Below, one piece after another: positions 1-6,714 of a stretch of DNA of 36,233 bases. Positions within the stretch are counted from its first letter, which is position 1, and every line of letters begins with the position of its first letter. Source of the stretch: Nitrospirota bacterium (GTDB lineage Bacteria; Nitrospirota; Thermodesulfovibrionia; UBA6902; DSMQ01); NCBI GenBank assembly GCA_016208855.1, contig JACQXF010000134.1:1-36233 (forward strand), given 5' to 3'. The notes beneath the pieces are model-generated. The model was given only the letters and a program-made list of their open reading frames with translations. It made no database searches and was not told the DNA's origin. The position numbers and the translations under genes were made by a program.

Positions 1-516
1 CTCGCTCTGAGGGTCGTCAATGTCGCCAAATACCCTTGCCCTTGTAGGACATGAAAGCACGCATGCAGGTTTTCTCTCTTCCTCGGGAAGATTTTCATTA
101 TAAATCCTGTCAGCGCAGAGCGTGCATTTCTTCATCACTCCTTCATGCTCGTCAAACTCCCTTGTTCCGTAAGGGCATGCCCATGAACAGTACTTGCAGC
201 CTATGCACTTTTTATAATCAACAAGCACAACTCCGTCTTCTCTTTTATATGACGCTCCTGTAGGGCACGCCTCAACGCATGGGGCGTTTCTGCAGTGCAT
301 GCAGGACTTTGGCATGTTAATTACTTCTGTATTTGGAAATTTCCCTATTTCATAAGTCTGCACGCGGTTAAACCACACACCGCACGGCTCTTTGCCATAC
401 GGGTCTTTGTCTGTAAGAGGACCAAACTCTCCGCCTGTGTTCCATGACTTGCAGTTTACAGCGCAGGCATGACAGCCTACGCATTTATTTAAGTCAATTA
501 CCAATGCAAGCTGCAT
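1..516 (-). CDS. SoeB/PsrB-like four-cluster [4Fe-4S] subunit of molybdopterin oxidoreductase (partial)
   Basis: This is the electron-transfer subunit that would carry electrons between the catalytic molybdenum subunit encoded just upstream and a membrane quinone-reactive partner. Reading the minus strand from the ATG at 516-514 gives about 172 residues before the window edge, so the 3' end is missing. Cysteine groups for four [4Fe-4S] clusters are visible: CVGCHACAVNC near residue 12, SCMHCRNAPCVEACP near residue 72, KCIGCKYCSWACP near residue 101 and KCTLC...ACVLSCP near residues 128-155. No signal peptide is seen. A good Shine-Dalgarno (GGAGG on the minus strand) lies about 7 bases before the ATG. 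It lies 82 bases downstream of the catalytic gene on the same strand, so the two are probably cotranscribed. The family (DMSO reductase iron-sulfur subunit) is certain; the SoeB assignment is inferred from the partner. Confidence 0.88.
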   Translation of the reverse strand, partial: MQLALVIDLNKCVGCHACAVNCKSWNTGGEFGPLTDKDPYGKEPCGVWFNRVQTYEIGKFPNTEVINMPKSCMHCRNAPCVEACPTGASYKREDGVVLVDYKKCIGCKYCSWACPYGTREFDEHEGVMKKCTLCADRIYNENLPEEERKPACVLSCPTRARVFGDIDDPQSE

Positions 517-533
517 TATTAAACCTCCGTTTT

Positions 534-600
534 AGTATCAGAGTATCAGAGTGTCAAAGTATCAAAGTTTAAAACTCTGATACTCTGACACTCTGATGCT
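534..600. repeat. Palindromic octamer-repeat element, intergenic copy
   Basis: On the plus strand this has four left-arm octamers of the type AGTRTCAR, a junction AGTTTAAA, and about three right-arm octamers of the type ACTCTGAY. The two arms are inverted relative to each other, so the stretch can fold as a long hairpin. Where the arms differ (CAAAG on the left, CTCTG on the right) the minus-strand RNA, which is the sense of the flanking oxidoreductase genes, would form G-U wobble pairs. The element fills most of the gap between the catalytic and iron-sulfur genes and touches the stop codon of the former. Related copies lie inside pyrC, carA and carB. Confidence 0.85.
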
Positions 601-3448
601 ATCCTCTCAAAATCTCAGGCCTTTTTTCCATATGAGGCAGTGGCTTTATAGGACTAAACAGAGGAAATACTCCGGGCTCGTCTGCCTTTGTTATCTTTAC
701 CATTAAATCAAACCATGCTGCCTGCCCTGATATAGGGTCGCTGTTGGAAATTTTTGTTCCGTCTGCATTATTAATTTCTTCAGTTATCAAGTGATTAAGC
801 AGAAATGCCTTCTTTGCCTCATCGGCGTTTTCATCAAGATTCCATGCGCCAGGGTATTTGCCTATGGCATTCCACGTCCACACAGTATTAGGCTCAACTG
901 CCTCTGAAAACTTAACCTGCACTTTTATTTTCCCAAGCGGTGACTCTACCCATACCCAGTCAAGCTCATTTATGCCTAACTCCTTTGCCTTCCCTGAATT
1001 CATATGTAAAAAATTCTGCCCCATAATCTGCCTTAGCCACGCATTCTGGCTGTCCCATGAGTGATACATTGGCATTGGCCTTTGGGTGATTGCATGAAAC
1101 TTATATTTGCTTTTATCTGTTTGCTCTTGCTCCAACGGCTCATACCAAAATGGAAGCGGGTCAAAGTATTTTAATATCCTCTCGCGCTGTGCTTCTGTCT
1201 TTGGCTGCTTTCCTTTTCTAAGCCCTTTTGCCGCAAGGCGAAACCTCTGCATTACCTCTGAGTAGAAGTGCATGATTATGGGTTCATTATCCCTTTTAAG
1301 CTTCATATTCTGCGCCCAGTTAAGATAGCCCTGATTTATTGTGCGGTTATATTTTATTGAGTCGTCGAGCTGTATCTCCCAGAATGACTTGTTTTTAATG
1401 TACATATCCCACTGGTTTGGATTAGGCTCTCCAACCATATGTTTTGAGCCGTCCTTGCCGCGCCATCCTGCAAGAAAACCTACATTGGCTCCTGGCGAGG
1501 GCTGCCAGTTTGTGATAAATTCCTGATAGGTTTCATATAATGGGGTTCCGCTTTCATCACAGAAGCCTTGAAGCCCTAATGCATTTGCAAGGTCAATGAG
1601 AGTCTGCTGAAACGGCCTGCACTCGCCCTTTGGAGGAAGTATAGGCCGGCGTATTGCGTCAGCAGGTTTTGAGTAATCGCATATAGGCCTGTCAAGCAGG
1701 GATATTACGTCGTGCCTTTCAAGATATGTTGTATCAGGAAGCACAAGGTCAGCAAAGGAGACCATCTCGCTAAAGAATGCGTCGCTTACGACAAGAAACG
1801 GTATAACATAGTTTCCGTCTTTATCCTTTGCCTTAAGCATCTCCATAACGCCGCTTGTATTCATTGTGGAGTTCCATGACATATTTGCCATAAAGAAGAG
1901 CAGGGTATCAATATGGTACGGGTCTCCCTTGTATGCATTGGTAATCACATTATGCATCATGCCATGCGCTGTGAATGGAAACTCCCAGCTAAAGGCCTTA
2001 TCTATTCTCACAGGGTTTCCGTTTTCGTCAATCATCAAATGCTCCGGCATTGACGGAAACCCAAGCTCAGGCGCAGGCAGCGGGGTGTTTGGCTTTATCT
2101 GGTCAGGCGAGCTTATTGGTTTTGGACACGGAGGCACAGGCCTTGGAAACGGCGGCTTGTATCTGAATCCCCCGGGGCGGTCAATTATTCCAAGTGTCAT
2201 CATTAATATGCTTAATGCCCTGATTGTCTGAAATCCGTTAGAGTGCGCTGCAAGCCCGCGCATTGCATGAATTGATACGCGCCTTCCTGTTGTAGTCTTA
2301 TGCTCACGCCCCCATGCGTCTATCCACGGAATAGGAAGTTCTACCGTGTTATCGCGTGCCGTGATGCCGATTTCAAGTGCAACTCTCTCTATCTGCTTTG
2401 CAGGGACGCCGCATATTTCAGATGCCTTCTCCGGGGAGTATTCCTCCATGATGCGCTCTACAAGAAGCTGAAACGCAGGCTTAAGGGTTTTACCGTCAGG
2501 ACTTTTGAATTCTCCAAGAAGCACAGGCTCTGTATCCCGCGGGTGCCACTCCTGGATAGAGTTTGTCTTTTTATCCCATACAGTGTACTGAGTCTCTTCC
2601 ATATCTTTTTCTGATATTAAATACGGCATGCCTTCGTTCTCATCGCCCTCGTCTATCTGTATAAGATAAGCTGCATTTGTGCGGGTTATGAGAAACTCCC
2701 TGTCATAAAGGCCGTTTTTAAGCAGGACATGTATTAATGCAAGGATAAATGCGCCGTCTGTCCCGGGCTTTATTGGCACCCACTCATCTGCTATTGCGCC
2801 GTAGCCTGATCTTACAGGGTTTATTACGACAAGCTTCCCGCCATGCTCCCTTATTCTTCCAAGTCCAAGCTTAAGCGGATTTGAATCGTGGTCTTCAGCA
2901 ACGCCAAAGAGGAGCATGTATTTTGTCCTCTCATAATCAGCGCCTCCGAATTCCCAACTGCTTCCGCCTATTGAGTAGATCATCCCTGTTGCCATGTTTA
3001 CGGAACAGAAGCCGCCGTGCGCTGCGAAGTTAGGGGTTCCAAACTGTTTTGCAAAGTATGAGGTAAGGGCCTGCATCTGGTCGCGTCCTGTGAAGAAGGC
3101 AAACTTTTTAGGGTCTTCGCTTCTGATTTTTTTGAGGCGGCTGACGAGTATATCCATTGCCTCATCCCATGAGATCTCGTCAAACTGAGCCTCTCCCCTC
3201 CCTGCGCCCTCCTTGCGCTTAAGTGGCTTTGTAATCCTTGCAGGGCTTATCTGCTTCATTATTCCGGCAGAGCCTTTGGCGCAGATAACGCCCTGATTTG
3301 TAGGGTGTGAGGGATTGCCCTGAATATATCTTATCTTTCCGTCTTTCAGGGTAACTTTTATGCCGCACCTGCATGCGCACATGTAGCAGGTGGTGTACTT
3401 GATATCCTCATTTTCTTCAAGCAGATGACCGTCTTTTTCTTTCTTCAT
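599..3448 (-). CDS. Molybdopterin oxidoreductase catalytic subunit, SoeA-like (candidate sulfite:quinone dehydrogenase)
   Basis: A 949-residue member of the DMSO reductase superfamily. The N-terminus carries a [4Fe-4S] motif (C21, C24, C28, C56, with an extra C26), followed by the bis-MGD domains; the likely molybdenum ligand is C148 in AAHGGFCSVNM, placing it near the PsrA/PhsA/TtrA/SoeA branch. The C-terminal dinucleotide-binding domain contains FLHMNSGKAKELG. There is no twin-arginine signal peptide: the protein starts MKKEKDGHLLEENE and runs directly into the cluster motif. This argues for a cytoplasmic enzyme, as known for the sulfite-oxidising SoeABC complex, and against periplasmic polysulfide or thiosulfate reductases. 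The iron-sulfur partner follows on the same strand; a membrane subunit would lie outside the window. The substrate cannot be proven from sequence. It ends with TAG inside an octamer repeat element. Confidence 0.85.
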   Translation of the reverse strand: MKKEKDGHLLEENEDIKYTTCYMCACRCGIKVTLKDGKIRYIQGNPSHPTNQGVICAKGSAGIMKQISPARITKPLKRKEGAGRGEAQFDEISWDEAMDILVSRLKKIRSEDPKKFAFFTGRDQMQALTSYFAKQFGTPNFAAHGGFCSVNMATGMIYSIGGSSWEFGGADYERTKYMLLFGVAEDHDSNPLKLGLGRIREHGGKLVVINPVRSGYGAIADEWVPIKPGTDGAFILALIHVLLKNGLYDREFLITRTNAAYLIQIDEGDENEGMPYLISEKDMEETQYTVWDKKTNSIQEWHPRDTEPVLLGEFKSPDGKTLKPAFQLLVERIMEEYSPEKASEICGVPAKQIERVALEIGITARDNTVELPIPWIDAWGREHKTTTGRRVSIHAMRGLAAHSNGFQTIRALSILMMTLGIIDRPGGFRYKPPFPRPVPPCPKPISSPDQIKPNTPLPAPELGFPSMPEHLMIDENGNPVRIDKAFSWEFPFTAHGMMHNVITNAYKGDPYHIDTLLFFMANMSWNSTMNTSGVMEMLKAKDKDGNYVIPFLVVSDAFFSEMVSFADLVLPDTTYLERHDVISLLDRPICDYSKPADAIRRPILPPKGECRPFQQTLIDLANALGLQGFCDESGTPLYETYQEFITNWQPSPGANVGFLAGWRGKDGSKHMVGEPNPNQWDMYIKNKSFWEIQLDDSIKYNRTINQGYLNWAQNMKLKRDNEPIIMHFYSEVMQRFRLAAKGLRKGKQPKTEAQRERILKYFDPLPFWYEPLEQEQTDKSKYKFHAITQRPMPMYHSWDSQNAWLRQIMGQNFLHMNSGKAKELGINELDWVWVESPLGKIKVQVKFSEAVEPNTVWTWNAIGKYPGAWNLDENADEAKKAFLLNHLITEEINNADGTKISNSDPISGQAAWFDLMVKITKADEPGVFPLFSPIKPLPHMEKRPEILRG

Positions 3449-3586
3449 TTCTTGTATGTTCCCGGAAAAAGGTGAAATGTTTTTAAACTGAGATATAAAT
3501 TGTCACATATTTTTTTAGAAAAGTGAATAGATGAATTTTCATATAAAGATTCTTAATAAAACTGGCAGGAGAAAATTATCTCATGA

Positions 3587-3595
3587 TGGTATAAA
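3587..3595 (+). promoter_or_regulatory. Candidate extended -10 promoter for proC
   Basis: TGG followed by TATAAA forms an extended -10 element (TGn-TATAAA), predicting transcription from about 3602, some 28 bases before the proC ATG. No good -35 box is visible 17 bases upstream, which is common for extended -10 promoters. It lies in the 181-base gap between the divergently transcribed oxidoreductase and proC. No experimental support. Confidence 0.4.
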
Positions 3596-3629
3596 ATATG
3601 GAATATTAATCTTGGAGGCTAAAGGCGTA

Positions 3630-4430
3630 ATGACAGGTTTTATCGGCGGCGGCAAGATGGCAGAGGCGATTATAAAGGGAGTCAGGAGTCAGGAGTCAGG
3701 AGTCAGAAGAGATATTTTCCTTTCTGAGCCTCTTGAGGAGAGAAGAAGATATCTTGCTGAGACATATGGCATAAGGACAACAGAATCAAACAAAGAGGTT
3801 GCGTCTTCGTGCAGTATAATAATCCTTGCTGTTAAGCCCCAGAATATGGAGAATGTACTTGATGAAGTAGGCGGCATTATATCAGAAGATAAAACAGTTG
3901 TCTCAATAGCAGCAGGGATTACGCTTTCATATCTGCAGGCAAAACTGAAAACAAAAAGGCTCATAAGGGTTATGCCAAACACGCCTGCTATGGTTCAGGA
4001 GGGGATGTCTGTAATATCTTTATGCGAGTGTTTCTCTGATAACGACATTAATACTGTACGGGAGATATTTATGTCGGCAGGCAAGGTAATAACCCTGCCT
4101 GAAAAATATATGGATGCTGTGACGGCGCTTTCAGGGAGCGGACCTGCATTTTTTGCATTGTTTGTGGAATCAATGATAGAAGGCGGCGTGAAGGCGGGGC
4201 TAAATGAAGACGATGCATTGATGCTTGCAGTTCAGACAATGCTCGGCACGGCAAGACAACTTGATACCGGTATCTCACCCCGGAAGCTAAGGGAGATGGT
4301 GACATCCCCCGGAGGCACAACAGCAGCAGGGCTTAAGGTATTTGAGGAAAAAAATTTTAAAAATATTATTATATCTGCAATCAAGGCAGCAGCAGACAGG
4401 GCAAAGGAACTGGGACAAATTAAAAATTAA
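3630..4430 (+). CDS. proC: Pyrroline-5-carboxylate reductase
   Basis: Catalyses the NAD(P)H-dependent last step of proline synthesis in the cytoplasm. The 266-residue product has the N-terminal Rossmann motif GFIGGGKMAEAII, AVKPQNM, the RVMPNTPAMV segment and the C-terminal family signature (LSGSGPAFFALFVESM and MVTSPGGTTAAGL). The frame is open upstream to 3531, but the ATG at 3630 is preferred because GGAGGC lies 10 bases before it and family homology begins exactly there. A heptamer DNA repeat is translated as VRSQESGVRR between the first helix and second strand of the Rossmann fold. The last codons fall in an AT-rich repeat-like sequence (ATTAAAAATTAAGGATTA). It heads a compact run with yggT, divIVA and hisS. 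Confidence 0.95.
   Translation: MTGFIGGGKMAEAIIKGVRSQESGVRRDIFLSEPLEERRRYLAETYGIRTTESNKEVASSCSIIILAVKPQNMENVLDEVGGIISEDKTVVSIAAGITLSYLQAKLKTKRLIRVMPNTPAMVQEGMSVISLCECFSDNDINTVREIFMSAGKVITLPEKYMDAVTALSGSGPAFFALFVESMIEGGVKAGLNEDDALMLAVQTMLGTARQLDTGISPRKLREMVTSPGGTTAAGLKVFEEKNFKNIIISAIKAAADRAKELGQIKN
3680..3706 (+). repeat. Heptamer tandem repeat AGTCAGG inside proC
   Basis: Almost four perfect copies of the 7-base unit AGTCAGG, read in frame in proC as VRSQESGV. Since 7 is not a multiple of three, the array cycles through all frames, and none contains a stop on this strand; the opposite strand would give TGA. It lies in the loop joining the first helix to the second strand of the Rossmann domain. 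Confidence 0.85.
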
Positions 4431-4438
4431 GGATTAAT

Positions 4439-4738
4439 ATGTTTATACTCGCTAACCTGTTAACAGCCGTAGCAAAGATACTTGATGTAGTCCTCTCAGC
4501 ATATATGTGGATAGTAATAATATCTGCCCTTATAAGCTGGGTAAACCCGGATCCGTATAATCCGATAGTGAGATTTCTTTATTCAGTAACAGACCCGGTT
4601 CTCAGGCCTATAAGAAGAAGGCTTGGCATTTGGGGCGGCATTGATATATCTCCCATGATAGTGATTTTAATAATACTGTTTCTTAGGTATTTTCTGATAG
4701 CATCAATGCTTGAAATGGCATTCAGGATGAAAGGATGA
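4439..4738 (+). CDS. YggT family integral membrane protein
   Basis: A 99-residue protein of the YggT family, small inner-membrane proteins with two hydrophobic segments (about residues 4-32 and 70-92) separated by a conserved polar turn with the family signature VTDPVLRPIRRRLG. Its role is poorly defined; members cluster with cell-division and proC/ylm genes and are implicated in envelope or osmotic processes. It starts 8 bases after the proC stop and precedes divIVA, a neighbourhood conserved in many bacteria (proC, yggT/ylmG, divIVA). The assignment to family is firm, the function is not. Confidence 0.9.
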   Translation: MFILANLLTAVAKILDVVLSAYMWIVIISALISWVNPDPYNPIVRFLYSVTDPVLRPIRRRLGIWGGIDISPMIVILIILFLRYFLIASMLEMAFRMKG

Positions 4739-4781
4739 TTAATGATAAACTTAACTTGAATCTATCTCTTGTTTAGGGTTT

Positions 4782-4796
4782 TCCGCCAAAGGCGGA
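4782..4796. repeat. Short palindrome TCCGCC-AAA-GGCGGA
   Basis: A perfect 6-base inverted repeat with a 3-base loop in the 112-base gap between yggT and divIVA, followed by AT-rich repeat-like sequence (ATTAGAATTTAGAATTTAAAGG). There is no T-run after it, so it is unlikely to be an intrinsic terminator. It more probably represents dispersed repeat material. The rest of this gap holds no gene, only the divIVA ribosome binding site AAAAGGAGG. Confidence 0.5.
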
Positions 4797-4850
4797 TTAG
4801 CCGAGGCTGAAGATATTAGAATTTAGAATTTAAAGGAAAAGGAGGCATGT

Positions 4851-5324
4851 ATGAGGATAACGCCGCTTGATATTCAGCAGAAACAGTTTACTACAAAGTT
4901 CAGGGGATTTGATCTGGAGGAGGTTGACTCTTTCCTTGAGCTTGTAAGGGAGGAGATGGAAGAGCTCTTGAGGGAAAATGCAACCCTTAGGGACGAGGTG
5001 AAGCTGCTTGATAAACAGCTAAAAGACTACAAAAATATAGAGGAAACACTTAGAAACACGCTTATGGCAACACAGCAGATGGTTGAAGACTATAAGGATA
5101 GCGCCAGGAAAGAGGCAGAGCTTATAAAGAAAGAGGCAGAGCTCCAGTCAGAGGAGATACTTAAGGGAGCGCAGGAAAGGGTCATCAAGATACATGAAGA
5201 TATAACAGACATGAAAGGCGTCAGGAGACACTTTAAGGAGGAGATAAGGAGATTGGCAGAAAGGGTTATCAGGGAAATTGAGTTTGATAAAGAGAGGGAG
5301 GAAGAAAAGCCGGATGAAGTATAA
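4851..5324 (+). CDS. divIVA: DivIVA-domain cell division/polarity protein
   Basis: A 157-residue coiled-coil protein. The N-terminus MRITPLDIQQKQFTTKFRG followed by FDLEEVDSFLELV is the DivIVA membrane-targeting and dimerisation motif; the remainder, about residues 30-150, is almost entirely charged heptad-rich coiled coil. In Gram-positives DivIVA marks curved membrane at septum and poles; in Gram-negative lineages the role is less clear. A strong Shine-Dalgarno (AAAAGGAGG) lies before the ATG at 4851. It overlaps hisS by 11 bases, implying translational coupling. Confidence 0.9.
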   Translation: MRITPLDIQQKQFTTKFRGFDLEEVDSFLELVREEMEELLRENATLRDEVKLLDKQLKDYKNIEETLRNTLMATQQMVEDYKDSARKEAELIKKEAELQSEEILKGAQERVIKIHEDITDMKGVRRHFKEEIRRLAERVIREIEFDKEREEEKPDEV

Positions 5325-6576
5325 GGCGTTAAAGGGCATATGCGATATACTTCCTCCTGAGACATATATCTGGCAGCATATAGAGTCTGTTGCCAAAGAG
5401 GTTTTTAAAACTTACGGTTGCAAAGAGATTAGGCTTCCTATAATTGAGTCCTCAGAGATATTTATAAGAAGCATAGGAGAGACAACAGATATTGTTGAAA
5501 AAGAGATGTATACCTTCCAGGACAAGGCAGGCCGAAGTGTAACCATGAGGCCTGAAGGCACAGCGCCTTTTGTCAGGGCGTTTGTAGAGCATAGCCTTCA
5601 TAATGAGCCGTCCCCTCAAAAATATTATTACATGGGGCCGATGTTCAGATATGAAAGGCCTCAGGCAGGAAGGCAGAGGCAGTTTCATCAGATAGGCATT
5701 GAGGCGCTGGGGACAGATGACCCAAAGATAGACGCAGAGGTTATTTCAATGTTGATGGCGCTTCTCAAGCGTATTGGGCTTAAGGATATTGAGCTTGAGG
5801 TTAATTCTATTGGTTGCGGTATATGTCGTCCTGAGTATAAAACAGTAGTTAAAGATTTTCTAAGGGAGAATTTAGAGTTCTTTTGTGAAGATTGTAAAAG
5901 GAGATATGAAATCAATCCCCTGAGGATTCTGGACTGCAAAGTAGAAGGCTGTATTGGTAGGAGACAAGCTGTGCCTTCAATAGTAAATTTGTTATGTGAT
6001 GACTGTAAGGATCACTTTGAAGAACTACAACATTATCTTCAGCTCTTAAATGTCTCTTATCGTATCAATCCTAATTTAGTAAGGGGGCTTGACTATTACA
6101 CAAGAACCGCCTTTGAGGTAAAGGGCAAGTCACTCGGAGCACAAAACGCCGTAGCAGCCGGAGGGAGATATGGAAGCCTTGTTGAAGAGTTTGGCGGTCC
6201 TGCTGTTTCCGGTATAGGGTTTGCGATAGGCGTAGAAAGACTCTTATCGCTTGTTTCAGAAGGACATAACGATTACGGCCCTGATATCTTTTTATGTTTT
6301 TTAGGAGATGAGGCAGAGAAGAAAAGTTTTATGCTTACTAATGAATTAAGGGCAGAAGGGCTGTGGGTTGAGACAGCTTATGACAAGTCTTCCCTTCGCA
6401 GCCAGATGCGCCGTGCAGACCGTATCAAAGCCAAAAATGTCATTGTCATGGGGGAAGAAGAGCTTAAGAAGAAGAAGGTTATAGTAAAAAATATGGCTGG
6501 CAAAGAAGAAGTTGAGACCGTCTTAGAAGGCGCAGAAATAATAAAAGTAGTCCAAAAAGATATCCTAAGTGTATAG
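5314..6576 (+). CDS. hisS: Histidyl-tRNA synthetase
   Basis: Charges tRNA-His with histidine. The 420-residue product has the class II core: KALKGICDILPPE at the N-terminus, motif 2 (MGPMFRYERPQAGRQRQFHQIG), the HisA signature LVRGLDYYTRTAFEV, motif 3 (FAIGVERL) and a C-terminal anticodon-binding domain from about residue 325. The ATG at 5314 is chosen over an upstream in-frame start because homology begins with MKYKALKG and GGGAGG lies 12 bases before it. It overlaps divIVA by 11 bases. A cysteine-rich insertion (CEDCKRRY, CKVEGC, CDDCKDHF, about residues 190-245) could bind a metal; similar cysteines occur in some bacterial HisRS. Ends with TAG. Confidence 0.96.
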   Translation: MKYKALKGICDILPPETYIWQHIESVAKEVFKTYGCKEIRLPIIESSEIFIRSIGETTDIVEKEMYTFQDKAGRSVTMRPEGTAPFVRAFVEHSLHNEPSPQKYYYMGPMFRYERPQAGRQRQFHQIGIEALGTDDPKIDAEVISMLMALLKRIGLKDIELEVNSIGCGICRPEYKTVVKDFLRENLEFFCEDCKRRYEINPLRILDCKVEGCIGRRQAVPSIVNLLCDDCKDHFEELQHYLQLLNVSYRINPNLVRGLDYYTRTAFEVKGKSLGAQNAVAAGGRYGSLVEEFGGPAVSGIGFAIGVERLLSLVSEGHNDYGPDIFLCFLGDEAEKKSFMLTNELRAEGLWVETAYDKSSLRSQMRRADRIKAKNVIVMGEEELKKKKVIVKNMAGKEEVETVLEGAEIIKVVQKDILSV

Positions 6577-6672
6577 TCGTAAAGATACCTGCTATTTTCT
6601 TTCTAAAGGTTTTTCTGCTTTTTGACGAAAAGTTAATTATAATAATGACACTTATTCAATAAGTTAGAATAG

Positions 6673-6700
6673 CCAGTAAGCTGTCTTTCCGGCTTACTGG
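6673..6700 (+). promoter_or_regulatory. Perfect 9-bp stem-loop upstream of pgaA
   Basis: CCAGTAAGC and GCTTACTGG form a perfect inverted repeat around a 10-base loop, ending 14 bases before the pgaA start codon. No T-run follows, so it is not a standard terminator. It would sit in the 5' untranslated region next to a start codon that lacks a clear Shine-Dalgarno, which suggests post-transcriptional control of pgaA or protein binding. Function is inference. The rest of the 138-base gap after hisS shows no convincing terminator or promoter. Confidence 0.5.
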
Positions 6701-6714
6701 GCATAACAGTTATA

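Noticed and set aside
3531..3629. Longer proC start at 3531
   Set aside because: The extension lacks family similarity and crosses the candidate promoter; a good ribosome site precedes the ATG at 3630.
6622..6643. Promoter TTGACG/TATAAT upstream of pgaA
   Set aside because: Spacing between the boxes is only 10 bases, far too short; no other good pair was seen in the gap.
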